A program made the translations under genes and the position numbers. This document shows positions 1-5,284 of a stretch of 5,289 nt of DNA, one piece after another. Below the pieces are notes generated by a model. That model was not told where the DNA came from. It did no database searches and was given only the letters and a program-made list of their open reading frames with translations. The first letter of the stretch is position 1; every line of letters begins with the position of its first letter. The DNA comes from an uncultured Eubacterium sp. (GTDB lineage: Bacteria; Bacillota; Clostridia; Lachnospirales; Lachnospiraceae), in assembly GCA_905236295.1 (NCBI GenBank), contig CAJOQF010000245.1, forward strand, positions 1 to 5,289. The letters are read 5' to 3'.

Positions 1-20
1 TTAATATGGTTTGAGGGTAT

Positions 21-65
21 GCCCGTGGTTGTCGGTGATGAGCCGATGACTGCGGGCTTTTTTTT
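21..65 (+). terminator. Intrinsic terminator of an upstream gene
   Basis: A 15-bp stem (21-35 with 43-57) closes a 7-nt loop and is followed at once by eight T residues (58-65). All 15 positions pair, four of them as G-U wobbles, and five G-C/C-G pairs sit at the base next to the T tract. This is a classic Rho-independent terminator for rightward transcription. No gene lies between it and the left edge, so it must end a gene outside the window. It separates that gene from the promoter that follows. Confidence 0.9.
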
Positions 66-76
66 GTACATGTATA

Positions 77-105
77 TTGACAAACTTCGCTGTTTGGAAT
101 ATGAT
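77..105 (+). promoter_or_regulatory. Sigma-A type promoter for the HTH / XRE-PIN-ankyrin unit
   Basis: A perfect -35 box TTGACA (77-82) and a -10 box TATGAT (100-105, one mismatch to TATAAT) are separated by exactly 17 bp. Transcription should start near 112, giving a 5' leader of about 70 nt before the first gene. The promoter lies directly after the upstream terminator. No second promoter is apparent before the XRE-PIN gene, so both genes are probably transcribed from here. Confidence 0.85.
81..96. promoter_or_regulatory. Inverted repeat in promoter spacer, possible operator
   Basis: CAAAC (81-85) and GTTTG (92-96) form perfect 5-bp arms around 6 nt. The site overlaps the end of the -35 box and fills most of the spacer, so a bound repressor would block RNA polymerase. 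The unit it controls encodes two helix-turn-helix proteins, so autoregulation is a reasonable inference. Five-bp arms can arise by chance in A+T-rich DNA. Confidence 0.4.
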
Positions 106-130
106 TATACTCGTATTTTTGTATGATTAT
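100..130. repeat. 9-bp direct repeat over -10 and early leader
   Basis: TATGATTAT occurs at 100-108, covering the -10 box, and again at 122-130 in the early transcribed region. The offset is 22 bp, close to two helical turns, so both copies would face the same side of the DNA. This could be a pair of half-sites for a regulator. The second copy has no matching -35 box 17 bp upstream, so a second promoter is unlikely. The repeat may also be coincidence in A+T-rich DNA. Confidence 0.3.
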
Positions 131-180
131 TTAGAATAATGATACCCATTGATAGTTTGAAGTGAAAGATGCAGGGGCGG

Positions 181-390
181 ATGATAGAAGGGTATATAAC
201 AATTAAAGAATTAGCTGAAAAATGGGGAGTTACACGTAGAAGAATACAGACTTTATGCTCCGAGGGGAGAATACCGGGGGCTACAAGGTTTGGTCATGAG
301 TGGGCCATCCCCTCAGATGTCGAAAGACCAACGGATGGTCGAGTTACTACTGGCAAGTATAAAAACTGGAGAAAAAAGACAAAAAATTGA
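181..390 (+). CDS. Small winged helix-turn-helix DNA-binding protein (MerR/excisionase-like)
   Basis: This is a 69-aa basic protein, probably a cytoplasmic DNA-binding regulator. Residues 5-27 form a helix-turn-helix (ITIKELAEKWGVTRRRIQTL) of the MerR/excisionase HTH_17 type. The following IPG...FG..W.IP pattern (31-44) is the usual beta-hairpin wing, and the tail is Lys/Arg-rich (59-68). No effector domain is present. The frame also opens at an ATG at 169, but that codon lacks a Shine-Dalgarno sequence. The ATG at 181 follows AGGGG (173-177) and places the HTH at the N-terminus as is usual for the family. The AGGGG spacing is short (3 nt), so the start is only moderately certain. It lies 30 nt upstream of the XRE-PIN-ankyrin gene in the same transcription unit and may regulate this locus. 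Proteins of this kind are common and rarely characterised, so the target is unknown. Confidence 0.8.
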   Translation: MIEGYITIKELAEKWGVTRRRIQTLCSEGRIPGATRFGHEWAIPSDVERPTDGRVTTGKYKNWRKKTKN

Positions 391-391
391 G

Positions 392-403
392 GAACTCTAG
401 TTC
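392..403. promoter_or_regulatory. Short inverted repeat before the XRE-PIN gene
   Basis: GAACT (392-396) and AGTTC (399-403) are perfect 5-bp arms around 2 nt. They lie between the stop of the small HTH gene and the Shine-Dalgarno sequence of the next gene. It could be an operator half-pair for one of the two HTH proteins. The 2-nt loop is too tight for a stable RNA hairpin and no T tract follows, so it is not a terminator. It may be chance. Confidence 0.25.
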
Positions 404-407
404 ATTC

Positions 408-414
408 AGAGGTG
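408..414 (+). promoter_or_regulatory. Shine-Dalgarno that fixes the start at ATG 421
   Basis: AGAGGTG (408-414) matches the anti-Shine-Dalgarno well and ends 6 nt before the ATG at 421. The longer open frame would begin at a GTG at 412, but that codon lies inside this ribosome binding site and has no site of its own. The true start is therefore 421. Confidence 0.85.
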
Positions 415-420
415 GGACAA

Positions 421-1704
421 ATGGCATATAAGAAAAATGATGAAAAGCTCATAGGAAAGAATCTAAAAAAGCTTCGTGATGAGCGGAAGATGACTCAACA
501 GCAGATTGCTGATCTATTGGGCTATGATCGTACAGTATATAGCAAATGGGAAAACGGAAGTAAAATCCCAAGCAAAGAGCAGATTGATGATATTGCAAAA
601 GGTCTGACAATAAGTGCGGAGGAATTATATAAAAATATTTCTATTGCGATAGTACATACTTCAGCATTAATGAAGAATGTGCGCATTTTGGGGTTTCTTT
701 TGGAGGATTATGCCCGAGTAATCATCCCTGGGGATGTTATGAAAGAGCTTGATGCTTATAAAAAAGGTGCAAGGGGTGCCAGAAATAAGCGAACTGCATG
801 GCAAGTTATGATGAAAATATCCCAGTATCAAGTGGACAAGGACAACAATGGGTTTTCTATTGAAGATAGCGAGAAGTACGGGGGAACCACAAAAGAGAAC
901 ATGATCCATCTTGCAGAGGAATTACAGAATGCGCAAAATGGGGATGTTTATATTATACACGATGATGTGACATTTTCTGTAGCATATAAAGATAGCCTAT
1001 TATTAAAGGACTATATGGCACAGAGATCTGAAAATGTTGGATATTATACTGTCTTAAAACTAATGGACGAATGGGATGATTTTGAGGATATCGATGTTGA
1101 AGGAGTCAATTTAAACGCTTATCTTCCGGATGGTATGACACTCTTGATCGATTGTATTAGATGCAACACTAAGGAAAAACAAGATTCGCGAGGTGGCGGG
1201 GCTATCCCTATGACAAGAATTCTGCAGAAAATACAGTTTCTGTTAGATCACGGTGCTGATATTAATAAAACGGATAGGTGGAAACACTGTTTGACACCGT
1301 TAGCTCACTGTGTACAGGTAAAAGAAATTGATCTATTTGATTATTTGATCCAGGCTGGAGCGGATTATAATATGGGCTCAATTGATACATTGAATACAAG
1401 TAATTTTAGGATGCAGAATGAAGGAAATACCCCATTGATGATTGCATGTTTTGAGGGGAAGAAGCAATTCGTAGATCGTTTTTTAAGCCTTCCAGACGTT
1501 TCATTTAATCAACAAGATGCTAATGGATATACGGCGTTGATAAAAACGGCAGTAGGACGAAATGAGAAGTTAAAGGCTGGAAATGATAGGTATACACAAA
1601 ACTATCAGTATATTTATGATAAACTCAGCGCTTTATCTGAGGTTGATAAAATTATTAGAGATAGGAAAAACAAAACAGCCGGGGACTACTGGAATAAACA
1701 ATGA
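421..1704 (+). CDS. XRE HTH - degenerate PIN-like domain - ankyrin repeat protein
   Basis: This 427-aa soluble protein has three parts. Residues 10-70 are an XRE/Cro-type HTH, with the typical MTQQQIADLLG helix and SKWENG signature. Residues 76-200 look like a PIN nuclease fold: hydrophobic strand IAIVH, then VIIPGDVMKELDAYKKG (100-116) and VYIIHDD (176-182). Residues 237-416 carry about four ankyrin-like repeats, including FLLDHGADIN, YLIQAGADYN and GNTPLMIACFEG. Against the PIN-ankyrin protein encoded downstream, the first catalytic Asp is His79 (codon CAT at 655-657) and the next Asn is Ser. Glu109 and Asp182 are kept, and the third acidic position is Glu159 or Asn160. The PIN domain is therefore probably inactive or altered, perhaps binding RNA or partner without cutting (inference). 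The XRE domain suggests transcriptional control of this locus. It shares a promoter with the small HTH gene and is followed by a hairpin. Domain identities are by eye; the PIN call is less sure than the XRE call. Confidence 0.85.
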   Translation: MAYKKNDEKLIGKNLKKLRDERKMTQQQIADLLGYDRTVYSKWENGSKIPSKEQIDDIAKGLTISAEELYKNISIAIVHTSALMKNVRILGFLLEDYARVIIPGDVMKELDAYKKGARGARNKRTAWQVMMKISQYQVDKDNNGFSIEDSEKYGGTTKENMIHLAEELQNAQNGDVYIIHDDVTFSVAYKDSLLLKDYMAQRSENVGYYTVLKLMDEWDDFEDIDVEGVNLNAYLPDGMTLLIDCIRCNTKEKQDSRGGGAIPMTRILQKIQFLLDHGADINKTDRWKHCLTPLAHCVQVKEIDLFDYLIQAGADYNMGSIDTLNTSNFRMQNEGNTPLMIACFEGKKQFVDRFLSLPDVSFNQQDANGYTALIKTAVGRNEKLKAGNDRYTQNYQYIYDKLSALSEVDKIIRDRKNKTAGDYWNKQ

Positions 1705-1710
1705 TATACT

Positions 1711-1745
1711 TAATGCTCGACTTTTATGGTCGGGCATTATTTATT
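1711..1745 (+). terminator. Probable terminator after the XRE-PIN-ankyrin gene
   Basis: TAATGCTCGAC (1711-1721) pairs with GTCGGGCATTA (1729-1739) over 11 bp with one wobble, around a 7-nt loop. It starts 7 nt after the stop codon. The following TTTATT is only a weak T tract, so termination may be partial and some read-through into the next unit is possible. Confidence 0.65.
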
Positions 1746-1822
1746 GATGTGCCGGTTTATGAAAAAATGTGCCAATATCGTGAGAATTATTTGAGCAGTG
1801 TGTGATAGATTGCCCCAAGCCC

Positions 1823-1850
1823 TTGATATCGCTGCAAAGAGCGATAGAAT
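1823..1850 (+). promoter_or_regulatory. Predicted promoter of the PIN-ankyrin/radical SAM operon
   Basis: TTGATA (1823-1828) and TAGAAT (1845-1850) are each one base from consensus and lie 16 bp apart. The expected transcription start is near 1857, about 30 nt before the first ATG. The 119 nt between the hairpin and this site include two copies of ATGTGCC (1747-1753 and 1767-1773), 20 bp apart, with no evident role. A separate promoter fits with the hairpin upstream and the four-gene cluster downstream. Confidence 0.6.
1827..1846. promoter_or_regulatory. Inverted repeat in second promoter spacer, likely operator
   Basis: TATCGCT (1827-1833) and AGCGATA (1840-1846) are perfect 7-bp arms around 6 nt. 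They touch both the -35 and -10 boxes, the usual place for a repressor site. A further TATCG half-site occurs at 1776-1780. The XRE-PIN-ankyrin protein or the small HTH protein encoded just upstream are the obvious candidate binders (inference). The sequence differs from the inverted repeat in the first promoter, so the two sites may answer to different proteins. Confidence 0.5.
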
Positions 1851-1886
1851 ATGGATTACAAACAACCGTCATAGGAGGTAACAAAC

Positions 1887-2915
1887 ATGAGCAAACGTAT
1901 TGTTGTAGATACAAACATTATTCTTAATTGTCCGCAGCTGCTTCGTTCTCTGACGGGGTATTGCGATATGGTCTATATCCCGAGAACTGTTATCAGGGAG
2001 CTAAACTATCAGAAGGATCACGGAGATAATCAAAGAAGAACATTGGCATCACTTTGTTTGGGAATGCTAATAGAATTAAAAGGACCTGATTTCGTGATTG
2101 ATGATAGCTACGTCGATGGAGCTAATAACGATGACAGGATATGGAGCTCAGCAATCGGTATAGCGTTGGATAACAAAGAGGACACTGTATACCTTCTATC
2201 AAACGATAAAGATTTCAAGTTAAAGAATATTTCTGGGTTTGATAACCTTAAGATAATCGATTCTAAAGAGTTCGATGCAGAGTTTAAGGAATCCAAGTTC
2301 TACAATATTCAGCAATCGCAGAAATTCTGTGATGCTGTAAAAAAGAGAAACATTGACTACGCTAGAAAGCTATTATCGCCGACGGTAAATGTTAATTATG
2401 TTGAATCTGAGTTTGGATATACGCCGTTAATACAGGCAGTTAGGAACCGTGACATTCAAATGATTGAATGGTTATTGTCATTGCCAGATATTGAAATTAA
2501 TCAAGTAGATGAGAAAAAGTATAAGTTCCCACCAATTTCTCATGCGATACAGATTAATAACACTGGCATTGTGAGGCTCTTGATTAAGCATGGAGCAAAT
2601 GTTAATGAACCATCACTGAATGGTAGGAACTACTATAATACACCGCTTATGATTGCTTCTTGGGGTGGAAATCTTGAATTGGTGAAGATACTTGTAGAAA
2701 ATGGGGCGTGTATTAATCAGGTGGATAAGGGAAATGGCTTTACAGCATTAATAAAAGCCGTATTTAAGAATCAGCCGCATATCGTAAAGTATTTATTGGA
2801 ATGCAATGCAGATAAGACAATTTGCTCGTTCGAAAAGATGACAGCGTTAGATTACGCATATTCAAAAAATGAGAATGGGGATTATGAAGAGATAATAACA
2901 CTGTTGAATGCGTGA
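1887..2915 (+). CDS. PIN-domain nuclease with C-terminal ankyrin repeats
   Basis: This is a 342-aa soluble protein, probably a metal-dependent RNase. Residues 4-128 form a PIN domain with all four expected acids: Asp8 in VVDTN, Glu38 in VIRELN, Asp82/Asp83 in NNDDRIW and Asp107 in LLSNDKDF. The IPRTVIRELNYQK segment recalls PIN domains of the PhoH/YlaK sort. Residues 142-342 hold about six ankyrin repeats, for example GYTPLIQAVRNRDIQMIEWL, LLIKHGANVN, NTPLMIASWGGNLELVKILV and GFTALIKAVF; ankyrin repeats usually bind proteins. It starts at ATG 1887, 7 nt after a perfect AGGAGGT (1873-1879). It is the first gene of the four-gene unit. The layout PIN then ankyrin, and blocks such as NTPLMIA and LSLPD, are shared with the XRE-fused protein upstream, so the two are likely paralogues. 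RNA target and toxicity are unknown. PIN RNases are often toxins, but no small classical antitoxin gene is adjacent. Confidence 0.88.
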   Translation: MSKRIVVDTNIILNCPQLLRSLTGYCDMVYIPRTVIRELNYQKDHGDNQRRTLASLCLGMLIELKGPDFVIDDSYVDGANNDDRIWSSAIGIALDNKEDTVYLLSNDKDFKLKNISGFDNLKIIDSKEFDAEFKESKFYNIQQSQKFCDAVKKRNIDYARKLLSPTVNVNYVESEFGYTPLIQAVRNRDIQMIEWLLSLPDIEINQVDEKKYKFPPISHAIQINNTGIVRLLIKHGANVNEPSLNGRNYYNTPLMIASWGGNLELVKILVENGACINQVDKGNGFTALIKAVFKNQPHIVKYLLECNADKTICSFEKMTALDYAYSKNENGDYEEIITLLNA

Positions 2916-2917
2916 AC

Positions 2918-2923
2918 AAGGAG
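2918..2923 (+). promoter_or_regulatory. Shine-Dalgarno that fixes the radical SAM start at ATG 2933
   Basis: AAGGAG (2918-2923) ends 9 nt before the ATG at 2933. The open frame extends back to GTG 2912, which overlaps the previous stop, and includes an ATG at 2927. GTG 2912 lies upstream of this site and has none of its own, and ATG 2927 is only 3 nt from it. ATG 2933 also puts the first strand directly before the cysteine motif, as usual for the family. Confidence 0.75.
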
Positions 2924-2932
2924 AAAATGCAT

Positions 2933-3745
2933 ATGATTGATAGAATATGTATTTCTATTAACAATAGATGTAATCTGGCCTGTAAGTATTGCCATTTTCA
3001 TGAAAAAGAGAAAGTGGATGAAGTAGAGATGGATGTGTTCCAGATACTTGATAACGTTAAAAGATATGCAGGGGAAAAATTCAAAATAGGATTTGTAGGA
3101 AATGGTGAGTGCTTTTTAGATTGGCCATTACTTAAATCTTATATTGAGTATATTGAGGATTATTCCAATATAAGTGCATATACAATCACAAATGGAACAA
3201 TAAGTCTTGAAGATGATGACTGGCGTTTTTTGGAAGATCATAAAATCAATGTTGGTTTTTCATTAGACGGATATAAAGAGCTGCATAATATAAATCGGTG
3301 CGGATCTTTTGATACAGTGATGAAGAATGTCGAGCATTATAAGCGTGTTGTGGGACATTATCCTACTTTCAATGCCACAGTCGGTAGAGAAAGCTTGGAT
3401 AATTCACAAAAGGTAATAGATTTTTTTAAGCCGTTTGGAACACGCGTAACATTTTCGCGCATGATAGGAAAACATGGCATCAAGCTCGATGAATATCGAG
3501 GTTTTCTTGATGAGGCTGAAACGCAGATTTCGGTCAGACGTGGCGGAAATGACTGTACTATGTATGGAGGCAGATGCGGATCAGGAATAAACAATTATTT
3601 CTTTGCTAATGGAAAGGTTTATTATTGCGGCAATTGTATAGATCTTCCACCAATCGGTGAGAGTAGCACACCATTTGAAGAGTTGGAGAAACAAACGCTG
3701 GTGTTCGACCGAAACTATTGTTATAAGGAGACTTTATGCGAATAG
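2933..3745 (+). CDS. Radical SAM enzyme with SPASM/Twitch-like C-terminal cysteines
   Basis: This 270-aa cytoplasmic enzyme should bind a [4Fe-4S] cluster through CNLACKYC (Cys13, Cys17, Cys20) and cleave S-adenosylmethionine to a 5'-deoxyadenosyl radical. Further family features are GNGE (residues 56-59, matching the SAM-contacting GGE motif), TNGT (86-89) and FSLDG (109-113) followed by a GSFD..M.N segment, as in SPASM-type enzymes. The C-terminus has Cys208, Cys215, Cys232, Cys235, Cys263 and Cys269, in a GGRCGSG...NGKVYYCGNC setting. This suggests an auxiliary Fe-S cluster domain, though the protein is shorter than typical full SPASM enzymes of roughly 370-400 aa. Such enzymes often modify peptides, but no precursor peptide gene is evident nearby. 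The gap to the PIN-ankyrin gene is 17 nt, and its end overlaps the kinase-HAD gene by 10 nt. The substrate is unknown; the enzymes encoded downstream hint at a nucleotide-like one (inference). Confidence 0.9.
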   Translation: MIDRICISINNRCNLACKYCHFHEKEKVDEVEMDVFQILDNVKRYAGEKFKIGFVGNGECFLDWPLLKSYIEYIEDYSNISAYTITNGTISLEDDDWRFLEDHKINVGFSLDGYKELHNINRCGSFDTVMKNVEHYKRVVGHYPTFNATVGRESLDNSQKVIDFFKPFGTRVTFSRMIGKHGIKLDEYRGFLDEAETQISVRRGGNDCTMYGGRCGSGINNYFFANGKVYYCGNCIDLPPIGESSTPFEELEKQTLVFDRNYCYKETLCE

Positions 3746-4788
3746 GATTATATGGAATGCCGACAGCCGGTAAGAGTTATATATTGGACAGGCTTGATTT
3801 TATTGAGGTTGGAATGGGGAGTAGAATGCTTCGGATATTAGCTCCTGATTTTGATTCTTATGATGATTCGGGGCGACAGAAGGTCAGAGAGCAGCTTGCG
3901 CAAAAGCTCATGCAGAAGACAACATTTATTATGGATGGCCATTATGCTTTTGGAAATGAAAAGGCATTTACTGAAGCAGATGGGAAGATGTATGATGTCA
4001 TCCTTTACCTATATATAGATCCCGAAATATTAAGGGAGAGAATGGCTGGATCTGAAAGAAATAGGAAGTATTTGATGTACAATACCAAAGAGTGGCAATT
4101 GCGTGAAGTGGAGGAATTAAGAGATTATTGTCACAGAAATGATAAGGATTTTTATGTGATTGATAATCCACCACAGAACTATTTTGACGATATTTCTAAT
4201 ATAGTCGAATTTATCCACTCTATCGTGAATGGTTACAGTTGTCTTTATTACGCTAAGAGATGTGTTGATGACATTCTCGAAAAGAGTCAGGCAGATACAA
4301 TATTACTTTTAGATGGGGATAAGACGCTGACAATTGAAGACACAAGCGGTAAGGTGTTCGGGTATAAAACACATCTATATGATGGAAATTTTTACACAGG
4401 GTATCAGGCTTGGAGGCAGAATGAAGAATTCCGTCAATATGAGTTTGCTGATCTTACGGAGATGCCAGTTCAATTGAATGACGAAGTGATGTCTGCCTTG
4501 ACAAAAGATTCTTATGTTCTTACATCTGGACATATGAGGGTATGGAGATATATTTCTGAAGCATTAGGACTTGAATACTTTTTTGGGTCAGAAATGTCCG
4601 CTGAGACGAAGTATTTTATTACAAAAGGGCTTCAGGCAGCCGGTAAACACATTGTGGCTTACGGGGATGGAATGAATGATTACTATATGCTAAAGCAAGC
4701 AGATGTTGGCTACTTGGTAACAAAGCAGGATGGGACAGTCAGCAGATCGTTAAAGGGAAGAGATATGGAGGGATTAATCCTTGTTTGA
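3736..4788 (+). CDS. P-loop kinase / HAD phosphatase fusion protein
   Basis: This is a 350-aa cytoplasmic two-domain enzyme. Residues 1-165 are a P-loop nucleoside/nucleotide kinase-like domain: Walker A GMPTAGKS (7-14), a strand FIMDGHY (64-70) probably serving as Walker B, strand VILYLYID (88-95), and an Arg-rich lid ERMAGSERNRK (101-111). Residues 187-350 are a HAD phosphatase related to the phosphoserine phosphatase type: motif I LLLDGDKTLT (Asp193, Asp195), motif II VLTSGH (Thr263/Ser264), motif III Lys292 or Lys298, and motif IV YGDGMND (Asp311, Asp315), with a small cap at about 205-245. All key residues are present, so both halves are probably active. Kinase and phosphatase in one chain could act in series or oppose each other on one metabolite. 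It starts at ATG 3736, 5 nt after AAGGAG (3725-3730), inside the end of the radical SAM gene. It overlaps the phosphoribosyltransferase gene by 8 nt. The substrate cannot be read from the sequence. Confidence 0.87.
   Translation: MRIGLYGMPTAGKSYILDRLDFIEVGMGSRMLRILAPDFDSYDDSGRQKVREQLAQKLMQKTTFIMDGHYAFGNEKAFTEADGKMYDVILYLYIDPEILRERMAGSERNRKYLMYNTKEWQLREVEELRDYCHRNDKDFYVIDNPPQNYFDDISNIVEFIHSIVNGYSCLYYAKRCVDDILEKSQADTILLLDGDKTLTIEDTSGKVFGYKTHLYDGNFYTGYQAWRQNEEFRQYEFADLTEMPVQLNDEVMSALTKDSYVLTSGHMRVWRYISEALGLEYFFGSEMSAETKYFITKGLQAAGKHIVAYGDGMNDYYMLKQADVGYLVTKQDGTVSRSLKGRDMEGLILV
4767..4771 (+). promoter_or_regulatory. Shine-Dalgarno supporting a TTG start at 4781
   Basis: GGAGG (4767-4771) lies 9 nt before a TTG at 4781. 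The first in-frame ATG is beyond codon 40, which would remove the N-terminal part of the enzyme. TTG is therefore the most likely start, with the site lying inside the coding region of the kinase-HAD gene. Confidence 0.75.
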
Positions 4789-5284
4789 GATAAATAAAAC
4801 AGAAGAAATTCAACATTTAATCGATATAACAAAGTCTGATTCTGGTATTTCGGGTCCAGAGCTGGTGAAAGCTCATATCGCTTTAGGAGAGGCACTTGGT
4901 AAGCAGATGATAGGCTTTAAGCCGGAGGAAACAACCATTGTCGCCATGCTTCGAGGGGGAATCTTCTTTGCAGAGGGGATGTACTTTGCGATGGGATGTC
5001 GTTTACAGACATTTGATCCAAAGCACGAAGAATTTGTCAGACCCGAAACAAAGAATGTAATTCTGGTAGATTCGGTTATCAATACTGGAAAGACAATAGT
5101 TGGCATTCTGGACAAAGATATGGCTGTGGCGTGCTGTGTAATAAATGAACAGGCTGTTCCCAAGTTTACGGATCAACTGTATACAATAAGGGTATCAAGA
5201 AATTCGTTTGTTGGAAGTAATGTCAAAAAGCAGGAGGGAAAAGTTGGCCCAGATACTACGATGCGGCTGTTTAACCAGCTTTAA
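4781..5284 (+). CDS. Type I phosphoribosyltransferase (uracil PRTase-like)
   Basis: This 167-aa cytoplasmic enzyme should transfer ribose-5-phosphate between PRPP and a base or base-like acceptor. The PRPP-binding signature is VILVDSVINTGKT (93-105), with an upstream AMLRGGIFFAEG loop (56-66) like the LRGG...EG of uracil phosphoribosyltransferases. The C-terminus GPDTTMRLFN (156-165) resembles the base-binding loop ending in GDRLF/GDRYFG in that family. Only one acid (Asp97) lies in the PRPP loop, as in uracil PRTases, whose loop reads VDPMLATGG. It is shorter than a typical housekeeping Upp of about 208 aa, so it is probably a specialised relative. It starts at TTG 4781, overlapping the kinase-HAD gene by 8 nt. 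Only five bases follow the stop, so the end of the operon is not seen. The acceptor is unknown; it may be the same metabolite handled by the radical SAM and kinase-HAD proteins (inference). Confidence 0.88.
   Translation: MFEINKTEEIQHLIDITKSDSGISGPELVKAHIALGEALGKQMIGFKPEETTIVAMLRGGIFFAEGMYFAMGCRLQTFDPKHEEFVRPETKNVILVDSVINTGKTIVGILDKDMAVACCVINEQAVPKFTDQLYTIRVSRNSFVGSNVKKQEGKVGPDTTMRLFNQL

Noticed and set aside
67..74. TACATGTA palindrome just upstream of the -35 box
   Set aside because: It is only 8 bp, does not extend further, and is common in A+T-rich DNA. It is not called as an operator on its own.
66..180. Riboswitch or small RNA in the leader of the first gene
   Set aside because: The roughly 70-nt leader is A+T-rich without a stable hairpin, terminator or recognisable aptamer core.
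1747..1773. Two ATGTGCC copies 20 bp apart as a repeat array or integration site
   Set aside because: There are only two 7-bp copies and no third unit, and no integrase or transposase gene is present.
1887..2915. Classical two-gene VapBC-type toxin-antitoxin module
   Set aside because: The PIN protein is far larger than VapC (about 130 aa) because of its ankyrin repeats, and no small antitoxin gene overlaps its start. The upstream partner is a 427-aa protein behind its own hairpin.
2916..2932. RiPP precursor peptide before the radical SAM gene
   Set aside because: The gap is 17 nt and holds only the ribosome binding site. The other gaps in the operon are overlaps.
667..5163. Open frames on the - strand (667-909, 2108-2296, 2764-2964, 3358-3594, 4710-4895, 4873-5163)
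   Set aside because: Each lies antisense within well-supported + strand genes, shows no recognisable domain, and is explained as a shadow frame.
2933..5284. Queuosine/7-deazaguanine pathway (QueE-like radical SAM plus partners)
   Set aside because: QueE has a different cysteine spacing and no SPASM-like tail, and no QueC, QueD, QueF or TGT-like gene is present.
2933..5284. Tellurite-resistance (Ter) biosynthetic module
   Set aside because: PRTase and HAD enzymes occur in such modules, but no TerD-like, ATP-grasp or aldolase gene is visible, so only the general idea of a nucleotide-like product is kept.
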